Assembly (NCBI RefSeq): GCF_014646155.1
Contig: NZ_BMMX01000002.1
Coordinates: forward strand, 1-64,000
Source of the DNA: Mangrovihabitans endophyticus
GTDB taxonomy: Bacteria > Actinomycetota > Actinomycetes > Mycobacteriales > Micromonosporaceae
Length of the DNA stretch: 64,000 bases
Direction: 5' to 3'
The notes under the pieces are model-generated. The model searched no databases, was not told where the DNA came from, and saw nothing but the letters and a program-made list of their open reading frames with translations. Positions 17,082 to 25,312 of the stretch are shown here, in pieces. Each line of letters begins with the position of its first letter. Position 1 is the first letter of the stretch. The translations under genes were made by a program, and so were the position numbers.

Positions 17082-19829
17082 ATGCAGGTCATCCGCAATC
17101 GGCGGGCCGTCCGGAGGCGCTCCGGGCGGCATCTGGGCCGCCGGATGTTCGTCCTGACGGCCGGTGCCACCGCTGTCCTCGTCGCCACCGCCGGGGGCAT
17201 CGCGTACGCCCAGACGCATCAGTTCGGCACCGATCAGGTCGGCCAGACCACTCCGCGGGGGCTGGTCGTCTCCGCCGATCAGTACCTCGATCCGATCGGA
17301 CAGCGCCTGGTCATCGACCCCGGCAAGATCATGTCCTCGGCGGTGAGCCCGGACGGCACCCACCTCGCGGCCTCGATCACCGACGGCGGATTGGCACTCG
17401 CCGTGGTGGACCTGAGGAACTGGGAGGTCCAGCAGCTTGTCGGCAACAACGCGGCCGCGGACCTGCGGATCAGCGGCAACGACGTGGGACAGGAGGGTCC
17501 TGCCTACTCCCCGGACGGCTCCCGTCTGTGGCTGGGCCAGGCCGACGGCTACCGCACCTTCACCGTCAACCCGGACGGAACCCTCGCCGACCCGGCGTTC
17601 GTCGCCATCCCCGCCGACGGTCCCCGGCGTGCGCTGGCCGCCCAGGCGGTGTTCACGCCCGACGGATCCACCGTGTACGCGGCGGTCAACGGACAGAACC
17701 GGGTGGTGGCCATCGACGCGGCCACCGGCGCCATCGAGCGGAGCTGGGCGGTCGGCAACGCCCCCCGTGACCTGGCGATGACCGGCGGCAAGCTCTATGT
17801 CAGCAACGAGGGCGGGCGACCGGCCCGGCCCGGTGACACCACACTCAACTCCTACAACACGCAGGTCCCGGCCGACCCGGTGACCGCGGCCACCACGACC
17901 GGCACGGTCAGCGTCATCGACCTGGCCCACCCGGACGCCGCGGTCCGCAGCATCGACGTCGGGCTGCACCCGACCGCGTTGTACGCCGCGAAACGGGCGC
18001 TGTTCGTCACCAACACGGCCACCAACGACGTGTCCGTCATCGACACGTCCCGCGACGCGGTGGTGCAGACCATCGCCACCCAGCCGTGGCCGGAGGCGTC
18101 GGTGGGCTACGAACCCGACGCGGTCACGCTCACCGGCGACGGCCATCTGCTGGTGACCCTCGGCCGGGCCAACGCGGTCGCCGTCTATCGCTTCACCACG
18201 CCGTTGGCGCCGGTCAGCTACGTCGGGCTACTGCCGACCGACTACTTCCCGTCGGAGATCGTCACGGTGGGCAACGATGTGGTGGTCTCCAACACCCGCG
18301 GCATCGATGCCCGGCGCCCCACCACCCGAGGCGGCCGCACCACCCACGACACGACCTCGTCCGTGCAGCGTTTCCGGCTGCCCAGCGACCGGGTCATCCG
18401 GCTGAACACCGTGCGGGTGTTCCGCCAGAACGGCTGGTTCGGCAGCGCCGTGGTGCAGGCCTCGGGCCGCGGCAAGGTCCCGCCGGTGCCGGTTCCGCTG
18501 CGGCTCGGCGACCCGTCGACGATCAAACACGTCTTCCTGCTGGTCAAGGAGAACCGGACGTACGACCAGCTCTTCGGCGACGACCTGCGCGGCAACGGCG
18601 ACCCGGCGCTGGCGGAGTTCGGCGAGAACGTCACGCCGAACCAGCACGCGATGACGGAACAGTTCGGGCTGTACGACAACACGTATGACATCGGCACCAA
18701 CTCGGCCGAGGGCCATAACTGGCTGATGCAGGCCGACGACCCGGAGTACACCGAGTCCTCGGCGGGTGAGTACCTGCGCAGCTACGACACCGAGGACGAC
18801 GCCCTGGGGCACCAGCGCAGCGGCTTCCTGTGGACCGGTGCGCAGGCGGCCGGCAAGACGGTGCGCGACTTCGGCGAGTTCCACCAGTTCCTCACCAAGC
18901 CCGCCGGTGCGAGCTGGCAGAACCTCTACTGCGACGCCAAGAACATGGCAGCCACCGGGCAGGACACCCGATACCCGATGGTGTCGTCGTCGCCGATCCC
19001 CTCGCTCAACGACGTGTCGGTGCACGGTTTCCCCAAGTACGACACCAGCGTGCCGGACATCTACCGGTACGAGATCTGGAAGCGTGACTTCGACCGCAAC
19101 GGGCCGGCCAACCTCAACATGTTCTGGCTCTCCAGCGACCACACCGGCGGGCCGCCGAACGCCGCCGCGCAGGTGGCCGACAACGACCTCGCGGCCGGCA
19201 AGATCGTGGACGCCATCTCGCACAGCGGGTACTGGAAGGACTCCGCGATCTTCATCGTGGAGGACGACTCCCAGGCGGGCCTCGACCACATCGACGGTCA
19301 CCGCGCGCCGATCCAGATCATCAGCCCGTACGCCCGGCGGGGTGTGATCGACAGTCGCTACTACTCGCAGATCACCATGATCCGCACCATCGAGCAGATC
19401 CTCGGCATTCATCCGATGAACCAGAAGGACACCGCCGCCAGCCCGATGCGCGCCGCGTTCACCCTGCGGGCGGACCGCACGCCGTTCACCGCGGTGCCCA
19501 ACCGGACGTCGCTCACCCTCGGGCTGGCGACCCCGCCCCCGTGCGGCGAAGATGTCCCGGCGTCGCCGGATCCCACCCTCGCGGCCCCGCCGTCGGCCAC
19601 CGTGCCGGCCGGCCAGCGCGCGGTCGCCGCGCAGTGGGACGCGTGGAAGGCACAGCAGCGGCTGACCGGCCCGAATGCGAGGCCCGACTTCGCCAACCCC
19701 GCGCAGATGAACCATTTCACCTGGTACCAGTCGCACGACTGGACGAAGCCGTACCCGGGCGAGAAAGCCATCGTCGTCCCCGACAAGGTGCCGGGCGCCT
19801 ACCTGCCGGCCCCGGAGTCCGGCGACTGA
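17082..19829 (+). CDS. Exported beta-propeller/phosphoesterase fusion protein
   Basis: The 915-residue protein has an N-terminal membrane anchor or signal (MFVLTAGATAVLVATAGGIAYA). A YncE-like beta-propeller spans about residues 80-440 (SVIDLAHPDAAVRSIDVG, SVIDTSRDAVVQTIATQPWPEA). The C-terminal half is an alkaline-phosphatase-fold phosphoesterase of the phospholipase C/acid phosphatase family: KHVFLLVKENRTYDQLFGD supplies the metal and nucleophile region, then SAEGHNWLMQADDPEY, FIVEDDSQAGLDHIDGHR and SPYARRGVIDSRYYSQ. It likely acts outside the membrane on phosphoesters. Spacing of 4 bp to the ABC permease gene shows one operon, which is unusual for this enzyme family. Confidence 0.87.
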   Translation: MQVIRNRRAVRRRSGRHLGRRMFVLTAGATAVLVATAGGIAYAQTHQFGTDQVGQTTPRGLVVSADQYLDPIGQRLVIDPGKIMSSAVSPDGTHLAASITDGGLALAVVDLRNWEVQQLVGNNAAADLRISGNDVGQEGPAYSPDGSRLWLGQADGYRTFTVNPDGTLADPAFVAIPADGPRRALAAQAVFTPDGSTVYAAVNGQNRVVAIDAATGAIERSWAVGNAPRDLAMTGGKLYVSNEGGRPARPGDTTLNSYNTQVPADPVTAATTTGTVSVIDLAHPDAAVRSIDVGLHPTALYAAKRALFVTNTATNDVSVIDTSRDAVVQTIATQPWPEASVGYEPDAVTLTGDGHLLVTLGRANAVAVYRFTTPLAPVSYVGLLPTDYFPSEIVTVGNDVVVSNTRGIDARRPTTRGGRTTHDTTSSVQRFRLPSDRVIRLNTVRVFRQNGWFGSAVVQASGRGKVPPVPVPLRLGDPSTIKHVFLLVKENRTYDQLFGDDLRGNGDPALAEFGENVTPNQHAMTEQFGLYDNTYDIGTNSAEGHNWLMQADDPEYTESSAGEYLRSYDTEDDALGHQRSGFLWTGAQAAGKTVRDFGEFHQFLTKPAGASWQNLYCDAKNMAATGQDTRYPMVSSSPIPSLNDVSVHGFPKYDTSVPDIYRYEIWKRDFDRNGPANLNMFWLSSDHTGGPPNAAAQVADNDLAAGKIVDAISHSGYWKDSAIFIVEDDSQAGLDHIDGHRAPIQIISPYARRGVIDSRYYSQITMIRTIEQILGIHPMNQKDTAASPMRAAFTLRADRTPFTAVPNRTSLTLGLATPPPCGEDVPASPDPTLAAPPSATVPAGQRAVAAQWDAWKAQQRLTGPNARPDFANPAQMNHFTWYQSHDWTKPYPGEKAIVVPDKVPGAYLPAPESGD

Positions 19830-19940
19830 CGGACCGCGCGAGGGACGGATCTCCGACTCGGTCATGGCACGGCCGACGGATAGCCACAGTGGAGCGATTG
19901 CGGTTAGCTGGAGGCCGCCAAGTGAGAGATATCAATGCAT

Positions 19941-19963
19941 TGTGTGCACCCTGGGCGCACACA
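19941..19963. promoter_or_regulatory. Inverted repeat at the ribosome binding site of the repeat protein
   Basis: TGTGTGC, nine bases, GCACACA form a perfect 7-bp inverted repeat that ends at the first base of the perfect Shine-Dalgarno AAGGAGGT (19963-19970). It could be a protein operator of about two helical turns, or an mRNA hairpin next to the ribosome site. The sequence alone does not decide between them. Confidence 0.6.
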
Positions 19964-19974
19964 AGGAGGTGCGC

Positions 19975-20517
19975 ATGACACGCGTCTGGCGGCTCGTCCT
20001 CGCCGCTGTCCTGACCACGCTGGCGTTCCTGACCGTCCCGGCCTCACCGGCCGCTGCGGCCGGCTGCAGCACCAGAAACAGCGACGGCGCGACCGGCGGC
20101 TACAGCGTCCTGCTCTATTGCAGCGGCGCGGGCTTCATCACCGGGTACGGCAGCACGCTGACCACCGCTAATCAGGAGGCGCTCCTGCTCTATCAGCTTT
20201 ACACCGTGAGCGGCGTGGACTGCGACGGCCGCTCGGCCGACACCACGACCGGCGGCTACAGCGTCCTGCTCTATTGCAGCGGCGCGGGCTTCATCACCGG
20301 GTACGGCTCATCGCTCAGCGACGCCGCCTTCGAGGCCCGTGCCCTGGCCACCCTGTACGCGGATCAGGGACGCGATTGCGACGGGCGCAGCGTCAGCCGT
20401 TCCTCCGGCGGTTACGACGTGCTTCTCTACTGCTCGGGCCTGGGCTTCGTGCACGGCGTCGGCTCCACGGTGACCGGCGCGGCGGCGAACGCCCGGCTCG
20501 CCGCCACCCTCGGCTGA
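19975..20517 (+). CDS. Small secreted protein of three tandem Cys-containing repeats
   Basis: The 180-residue protein has a clear signal peptide ending in AAAAG. Three repeats of about 50 residues follow, each with a GGYxVLLYCSGxGFxxGxGS core preceded by a CxxRxxD-like element (CSTRNSDGATGG, CDGRSADTTTGG, CDGRSVSRSSGG). Each repeat has two cysteines, so one disulfide per repeat is likely. The family is not recognised. The perfect AAGGAGGT at ideal spacing suggests strong translation. A single-gene unit is likely, because a hairpin follows at 20545-20580. It could be a cell-surface or matrix protein, which is inference. Confidence 0.8.
   Translation: MTRVWRLVLAAVLTTLAFLTVPASPAAAAGCSTRNSDGATGGYSVLLYCSGAGFITGYGSTLTTANQEALLLYQLYTVSGVDCDGRSADTTTGGYSVLLYCSGAGFITGYGSSLSDAAFEARALATLYADQGRDCDGRSVSRSSGGYDVLLYCSGLGFVHGVGSTVTGAAANARLAATLG
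20091..20307 (+). repeat. 61-bp perfect direct repeat inside the three-repeat gene
   Basis: Positions 20091-20151 and 20247-20307 are identical over 61 bases, offset by 156 bp (52 codons). Identity at synonymous positions shows that repeats 1 and 2 were duplicated or gene-converted recently, whereas repeat 3 has diverged. Confidence 0.95.
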
Positions 20518-20544
20518 GCACCGCCTCCGCCTCATCGCGCTGCC

Positions 20545-20580
20545 GCGAGGGCCCGCCGCGCTGACGCCGCGGGCCCTCGC
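20545..20580. terminator. Bidirectional hairpin terminator
   Basis: A perfect 12-bp stem (20545-20556 with 20569-20580) closes a 12-base loop. It lies between the end of the repeat-protein gene and the end of the convergent membrane protein gene at 20615. Confidence 0.75.
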
Positions 20581-20614
20581 CCGCATCACCGGGAAGCCCG
20601 TCCGGCCGTCGACG

Positions 20615-21646
20615 TCACGCGCCGGCCGCGACGGGCGTCCGGGCCTCGTCGGCCGGCCGGGCCGCGACGGCACGACGCGCCGCGCGCCTGGTGCCGACCA
20701 CGACCAGGATCGCACCCGCGAGCAGCCAGGCCGTGAGGACGAGGATCGGCCGGATGGCGCCGTGCCCGTCGAAGAAGGCGGTCGAGCGCAGCAGCCACCC
20801 GGCGGCACCCGGCGGCAGGAACTGGCCGAACTGGCCGGACCAGCCGGGCAGCATCTCCGGCGCGCTGGTGGCGCCGGACAGGGTGTTGCCCAGCAACACC
20901 ATGATGGCGGCGCCGATGCCGAAGCCGACGGTGCCGAACAACGCCTCCAGACCGAGGATGGTGGTCGACGTGGCGGCGACCGACAGCGCGATCACACCGG
21001 CGTTGGCCACGTAGGCGCCATTCAGCGACCCCAGCCAGAACTGCAGGATCGCGGCCATCGCGAGGCCGGCGGTGACGGAGTAGGCCAGCGCCCCGGCCAG
21101 CCGGCGCACCGTGCCGCGCACCCGGCTGGTCAGCAGCACGGCGGCGAGCATGCCACCGATCACCAGCGGCAGGGCGCTGGCGGCGAGTCCCACGCCGCGC
21201 GGGTCGTCGGCGGGCAACGGAGCGAGGTCGCGCACCGCCGCCGCGGGCGTCCCCCCGTCCCCGCGCACCGCCTCGGCGACAGCGGTCAGCGCCTGGGCCA
21301 CGACCGGGCTGGCCGCGGACGCGACGATCACCCGGGGCGGACCGGCGCTCAGGTCGATCGCCCCGTACGCCTCCCGGTCGCGCACCGCCTCCTCGGCCGC
21401 CGCGGCGTCCGCCACCCGGGTGATGTCGAAGGCGTCGGGCATGCGCTGCTGCAGCGCGGCGACCATCTGGTCGGCGGCGCCGGGCGGGCCGGCCACCACG
21501 ACCGGCACGTCGTGCAGCGACGACCGCGCCGCCGGCCATGCGAAGGCCGTGAGCAGCACGCTGATGATCACCGTCAGGAGCGCCACCGTGGCGGCCACCC
21601 GCGCCCACGGCGTCTTCTGCGGTGTGGTCGAGACCGGACCGGCCAT
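20615..21646 (-). CDS. Polytopic membrane protein, ABC-2/YhgE-like, TetR-controlled
   Basis: The 343-residue protein starts with a cytoplasmic tail and one helix (VAATVALLTVIISVLLTAFAW). An extracytoplasmic domain of about 120 residues follows (VVVAGPPGAADQMVAALQQRMP...), then roughly six helices. This layout is that of YhgE/Pip- or ABC-2-like membrane proteins, often linked to export or phage/toxin sensitivity. The ATG at 21646 has GGGGAGG upstream. The divergent TetR gene and two operator-like repeats in the 99-bp gap indicate control by that regulator. No ATPase gene accompanies it. Confidence 0.78.
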   Translation of the reverse strand: MAGPVSTTPQKTPWARVAATVALLTVIISVLLTAFAWPAARSSLHDVPVVVAGPPGAADQMVAALQQRMPDAFDITRVADAAAAEEAVRDREAYGAIDLSAGPPRVIVASAASPVVAQALTAVAEAVRGDGGTPAAAVRDLAPLPADDPRGVGLAASALPLVIGGMLAAVLLTSRVRGTVRRLAGALAYSVTAGLAMAAILQFWLGSLNGAYVANAGVIALSVAATSTTILGLEALFGTVGFGIGAAIMVLLGNTLSGATSAPEMLPGWSGQFGQFLPPGAAGWLLRSTAFFDGHGAIRPILVLTAWLLAGAILVVVGTRRAARRAVAARPADEARTPVAAGA

Positions 21647-21669
21647 GTCTTGCCTCCCCGTATATAAAC

Positions 21670-21733
21670 GAACGAACATTCGCTTTAAAGCTAGGGCGAA
21701 CACGGAGAGTTGTCAAGAACGAACGCTCGCTTT
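21670..21733. promoter_or_regulatory. Two TetR-type operator repeats between divergent genes
   Basis: GAACGAACATTCGCTTT (21670-21686) and GAACGAACGCTCGCTTT (21717-21733) are direct repeats differing at two positions and spaced 47 bp apart. Each contains a partial palindrome (CGAACATTCG and CGAACGCTCG) typical of TetR boxes. One lies close to each divergent start, so the TetR product probably controls both genes. Confidence 0.72.
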
Positions 21734-21745
21734 TACGATGGGTCC

Positions 21746-22375
21746 ATGCCTCGCGTCACCGCCGAATACCGCGCCAACCGCCGCGCCGAGATCGTCGCCG
21801 CCGCCGGGCGCCTGTTCGCGGGCAACGGGTTCCACGCGACCTCGATGGCGGACATCATCGCCGAGTCGGGGCTCTCGGCGGGCGCCGTGTACCGCTACTT
21901 CCGCAGCAAGGAGGAACTCATCGCGGTGGTGGCCGAGACCGCCCTCAGCACCGCCGACGAGATCTTCGGCGAGTTGCTCGCCGACGGCGCGACACCGTCG
22001 CCGTCCCACGCGGTGACCACCATGATCGACGGCGTCATGACGCGCGCTTCCGGAGCCGGCGGAACCGGGCACGACCTGACCCGCATCGCCCTGCAGGTGT
22101 GGGCCGAGGCGCTGCGCAGCCCCGAACTCGGCCGCCGCACCGAGGAGGTCTTCCGGCGCCTGTCCGGGCACTACACCGAGGTCGCACGCCGCTGGCAGGC
22201 CGCCGGCCACCTGCCCACGGACGCATCCCCGGACCAGGTCGGCGCCGCCATGCTCGGGCTGACCCAGGGCTTCCTGCTGCAACACCTGCTGATCGCCGAC
22301 GTCACGGCCACCAGCTACGCCACCGGCGTCCGGGAGCTCCTGGGCGAGGAAGGCTCAGCCATCACCACCTCGTGA
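21746..22375 (+). CDS. TetR-family transcriptional regulator
   Basis: The 209-residue regulator has the TetR helix-turn-helix (IVAAAGRLFAGNGFHATSMADIIAESGLSAGAVYRYFRSKEELI) in residues 14-58 and a helical ligand domain with a hydrophobic C-terminus. It is divergent from a membrane protein gene. The two operator-like repeats in the gap point to autorepression and control of that membrane protein. The ligand cannot be read from sequence. Confidence 0.92.
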   Translation: MPRVTAEYRANRRAEIVAAAGRLFAGNGFHATSMADIIAESGLSAGAVYRYFRSKEELIAVVAETALSTADEIFGELLADGATPSPSHAVTTMIDGVMTRASGAGGTGHDLTRIALQVWAEALRSPELGRRTEEVFRRLSGHYTEVARRWQAAGHLPTDASPDQVGAAMLGLTQGFLLQHLLIADVTATSYATGVRELLGEEGSAITTS

Positions 22376-22459
22376 CGACGGTGCGACCGGCGCAGCTCGG
22401 GCGCGGACGGGCCGCCGCGGGGCCACCGGAACATGAGACACCGTCTACGATCTGCCCAC

Positions 22460-24013
22460 ATGGCACAGTCCTCGCGCACCGTCCGAGGTGGCGAGCTCGC
22501 CACTTCGGACGATGCGCCCACGCGGGTGATCCCTCGTCCCCGGCGGCGCATCCCGGTCACCGCCCGGCCGACGGCCGTCCCGTCCCCCCGTGCGGACGTG
22601 CTGTTCTGGATGCTGCCGGCGCTGGTCGCCGCGGCGTTGGGCGGCTGGCGCCTGACCGCGGCGGCACTGTGGGCGGACGAGCTGGCCACCTGGGGCGCGG
22701 TCCGGCTCTCCTGGGAGCAGCTCTGGCGGCTGTCCGCCGCGGTGGATGCCGTGCTCACCCCGTACTACGCGATGATGAAGCTCTACACCGCGGTCGCGGG
22801 CACCTCGACCGCGGCGCTGCGGCTGCCCGCACTCGCCGCGACCGTCGCCACCTCCCTCGTGGTGACCGCCCTCGGCCGGCGCCTCGGCGGTCGCGACACC
22901 GGGCTGGCGGCGGGCCTGCTCTTCGCCGTCGTCCCGGTCACCTCGCGGTACGCGCAGGAGGCCCGGCCGTACGCCCTGGCGATGTTCGCCGCCGCCCTCG
23001 CCGTGCTGTGCCTGATCCGCCTGCTCGACGATCCCGGCCCCGGGCGGGCCGCGGCGTACTCCTCGGCGCTGGCCCTGGCGGCGCTGAGCCACCCGCTCAG
23101 CGCCCTCCTCCTGCTCGCCGGGCATGCGCTGGCGGTGGCGCTGCGGCAGGTCCGGGTCGGCGCTGCGGCGTGGTACGGCACCGCGGCGTGGATCATCGCG
23201 GCCGTGCCGGGCGGGGCAGCCGCACTGATCCTGGTCGGACTCGGCTACCGCAGCCGGGGGCAGATCGGCTGGATCGAGCACCTCACGCTGAGCGGATTCG
23301 ACGCGGTCCCGGACGGGCTCTTCCTGACCGGAGCGGTGGGCGGGATCGTCATCGGCCTGGCCGTCCTCGCGGTACGCCGGACCGACGAGCACGTCTGCGT
23401 GGCCGCCGCCGCGTTCACGCCCCTGCTGGTGCTGCTGGCGGCGGACCAGGTCATGCCGATCTGGGTGACCCGCTACGTGCTGGTGGCGGTGCCTGCGCTG
23501 GCCGCGCTCGCGGCAGCCGCGATGCTCCGCTTCGGCCGCACGCAGGCGGTCGTGGCGCTGGCGCTCACCGTCGCGCTGGGCGTCTCGACGCACCTGCGCA
23601 TCCGGGAACCGGACGGCCACGGCGAGGATTCCGCGCGCATCGCGTCGGTGATCGGTCCCCGGTGGAGACCCGGCGACGTCGTCGTCTTTGCGGACAGTCA
23701 TCGGAGCATCCCGTGGGCGGCGCGCGACATCTACCAGCGGTACCTGCCGGCGCCCCGGCCACCGGACGTGCTGCGCGTTTCGGCGCAGCGCACCGACGGC
23801 CGCTTCCTGGCCACCGAATGCCCCGCGGCGTCCTGCCTCGGCAATCCGCCGCGCGTCTGGGTCATCCGGGTGGACAAGCCGAGCGATCCGTTCCAGGACA
23901 TGGCCGCGGGCAAGCGGCAACTGCTGCGCGAGCACTACCAGACCGCCCAGCGCTGGACCTACGCGCTGCTGACGATCATCCTGGTCGAGCGCAAGCCGTC
24001 GGCCGCCGGGTGA
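22460..24013 (+). CDS. GT-C-fold membrane glycosyltransferase (GT39/PMT-like)
   Basis: The 517-residue integral membrane protein has about ten helices in its first two thirds and a soluble C-terminal part. Near the first extracytoplasmic loop is WADELATW, the acidic motif at the place expected for the catalytic DE/DD of polyprenyl-phosphate-dependent GT-C enzymes. RYAQEARPYALAMFAAALAVLC follows, the ArnT/PMT-like region. It likely transfers a sugar from a lipid donor outside the membrane to an unknown acceptor. The start is uncertain: ATG 22433 is also possible, and neither has a good ribosome site. A 30-bp palindrome lies in the N-terminal codons. Confidence 0.8.
   Translation: MAQSSRTVRGGELATSDDAPTRVIPRPRRRIPVTARPTAVPSPRADVLFWMLPALVAAALGGWRLTAAALWADELATWGAVRLSWEQLWRLSAAVDAVLTPYYAMMKLYTAVAGTSTAALRLPALAATVATSLVVTALGRRLGGRDTGLAAGLLFAVVPVTSRYAQEARPYALAMFAAALAVLCLIRLLDDPGPGRAAAYSSALALAALSHPLSALLLLAGHALAVALRQVRVGAAAWYGTAAWIIAAVPGGAAALILVGLGYRSRGQIGWIEHLTLSGFDAVPDGLFLTGAVGGIVIGLAVLAVRRTDEHVCVAAAAFTPLLVLLAADQVMPIWVTRYVLVAVPALAALAAAAMLRFGRTQAVVALALTVALGVSTHLRIREPDGHGEDSARIASVIGPRWRPGDVVVFADSHRSIPWAARDIYQRYLPAPRPPDVLRVSAQRTDGRFLATECPAASCLGNPPRVWVIRVDKPSDPFQDMAAGKRQLLREHYQTAQRWTYALLTIILVERKPSAAG
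22481..22510. repeat. 30-bp near-perfect palindrome centred on GAGCTC
   Basis: The left arm GTCCGAGGTGGCGAG and the right arm CTCGCCACTTCGGAC are reverse complements except at one arm position. The element sits at the 5' end of the glycosyltransferase frame. It may be a dispersed palindromic element that has become part of the reading frame, or an operator if translation starts further downstream. Confidence 0.7.
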
Positions 24014-24029
24014 GCCGGGGGCCGGGACG

Positions 24030-24692
24030 TCACTTCTTGACGATCGTGAAGCTGGAGCAGCTCGTACGCCCGCGGTCCACGCCGCCCTTCATCCGCAGCG
24101 GCTTCCCGCTCGGTGCGGGAGCGAGCAGGTCCACCATGCGGTACCCGGCGGGCTGCTTGATCCACGAGTCCGGCCGCAGATCGACGTGGGTGCCGGTGTA
24201 TTCACCCTTGAGCCGGAACGAGCCGAGCGGCGCACCGGTGATCTTCTTGGTCCGATAGAACGTGAAGGTCGCGACGAGGTCGCCGCGCTTGGTGAGCGCC
24301 CGCTTGATCTCCAGATCCAGCCCACGCGTCGTCTTGTCGCAGACATAGGTGCCCTGCCAGTCACCGGCGAGCGCGGAGACCATGGCAGCCTGCTCCGCGG
24401 TGAGCCCACGGTCGGGCGCGACCATGCCGGCCACGATGTTCCACCCGATCCCGGCCACCGCGACCACCGCGGCCAGGATGATCAACAGGCAGCCGCATCC
24501 CCCGTTGCCCCGGTTGCGGCGGTTGGCCCGGTCCCGGGCGCGTTCGTCCGCACCGATGGGGCAGTCCGGAGCGTGGACGTCGTCCATCCATCCGCCACAG
24601 GACGGGCACCTGACCACCGAGCCGGTCACCTCCGCCGATGCGTTCGTGCCACGGGACCTTTCGACGCTAAACGCGCTCCCCGGGAAGATCAT
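24030..24692 (-). CDS. Zinc-ribbon single-pass membrane protein, function unknown
   Basis: The 220-residue protein has an N-terminal zinc-knuckle-like motif (CPSCGGWMDDVHAPDCP), a basic linker, and one transmembrane helix (CGCLLIILAAVVAVAGIGWNIVAGM). An exterior C-terminal domain of about 120 residues then looks like a small beta-barrel (DWQGTYVCDKTTRGLDLEIKRAL..., FTFYRTKKITGAPLGSFRLKGEYTG). A similar plan, cytoplasmic zinc ribbon plus exported beta domain, is common in actinobacterial proteins of unknown role. The first residues before VVRCPSC may not be translated. The stop lies 17 bp from the convergent glycosyltransferase gene. Confidence 0.7.
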   Translation of the reverse strand: MIFPGSAFSVERSRGTNASAEVTGSVVRCPSCGGWMDDVHAPDCPIGADERARDRANRRNRGNGGCGCLLIILAAVVAVAGIGWNIVAGMVAPDRGLTAEQAAMVSALAGDWQGTYVCDKTTRGLDLEIKRALTKRGDLVATFTFYRTKKITGAPLGSFRLKGEYTGTHVDLRPDSWIKQPAGYRMVDLLAPAPSGKPLRMKGGVDRGRTSCSSFTIVKK

Positions 24693-24754
24693 CGGCCGAA
24701 AGCGCAGGCCAACCTGGCGTACCGGCCGGAGTCGAACTCTGGTTGGCTACGCTC

Positions 24755-25306
24755 ATGACCGATCAGGTGCCCCGTTCGGCGGACGAGATCCTCGACATCG
24801 TGGACGAGCAGGACCGGGTGATCGGCCAGGCGCCGCGGGCCGAGGCGTACGCCCGGAGGCTGCGGCACCGGGCCGCCTTCGTCCTCGCCCGGGACCCGGC
24901 CGGGCGGATCTTCGTGCACCGCCGCACGGCGGACAAACTCGTCTTCCCGTCGCTCTACGACATGTTCGTCGGCGGCGTGGTCGGCGCGGGAGAGACGTAC
25001 GACGCGGCCGCCCTGCGGGAGGCCGAGGAGGAACTCGGCGTGACCGGGCTGCCCGCGCCGGACCCGCTGTTCCGGTTCCGCTACGAGACCCCCGAACACT
25101 CCTGGTGGTCGGCCGTCTACGAGGTGCGGTGCGAGCCACCCGTACGTCCGCAGCCCTCCGAGATCGACTGGCACGCATTCCTCACCGAGCAGGAACTGGA
25201 ACGGCGGCTGGGCGAGTGGGACTGGACGCCGGACGGGCTGGCCGCGTACCGGAAGCTGGCAGCCTGGCGCCGCACGTCGGAGCCCGGCCACCGTCCGCCG
25301 GGCTGA
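24755..25306 (+). CDS. NUDIX hydrolase, YfcD/isopentenyl isomerase-like
   Basis: The 183-residue protein carries a complete NUDIX box (GGVVGAGETYDAAALREAEEELGV, about residues 73-95). The N-terminal part (EILDIVDEQDRVIGQAPRAEAYARRLRHRAAFVLARD) is typical of the YfcD subgroup near isopentenyl-diphosphate isomerase. It hydrolyses some nucleoside-diphosphate-linked or related substrate; the exact one is unknown. ATG 24755 is preferred to TTG 24743. The gene is convergent with the amidohydrolase gene, with only 6 bp between stops. Confidence 0.9.
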   Translation: MTDQVPRSADEILDIVDEQDRVIGQAPRAEAYARRLRHRAAFVLARDPAGRIFVHRRTADKLVFPSLYDMFVGGVVGAGETYDAAALREAEEELGVTGLPAPDPLFRFRYETPEHSWWSAVYEVRCEPPVRPQPSEIDWHAFLTEQELERRLGEWDWTPDGLAAYRKLAAWRRTSEPGHRPPG

Positions 25307-25312
25307 CAGAGT

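Noticed and set aside
19898..19940. A sigma-70 promoter before the three-repeat protein
   Set aside because: TTGCGG and ATATCA-like hexamers exist, but their spacing of about 25 bases is too long.
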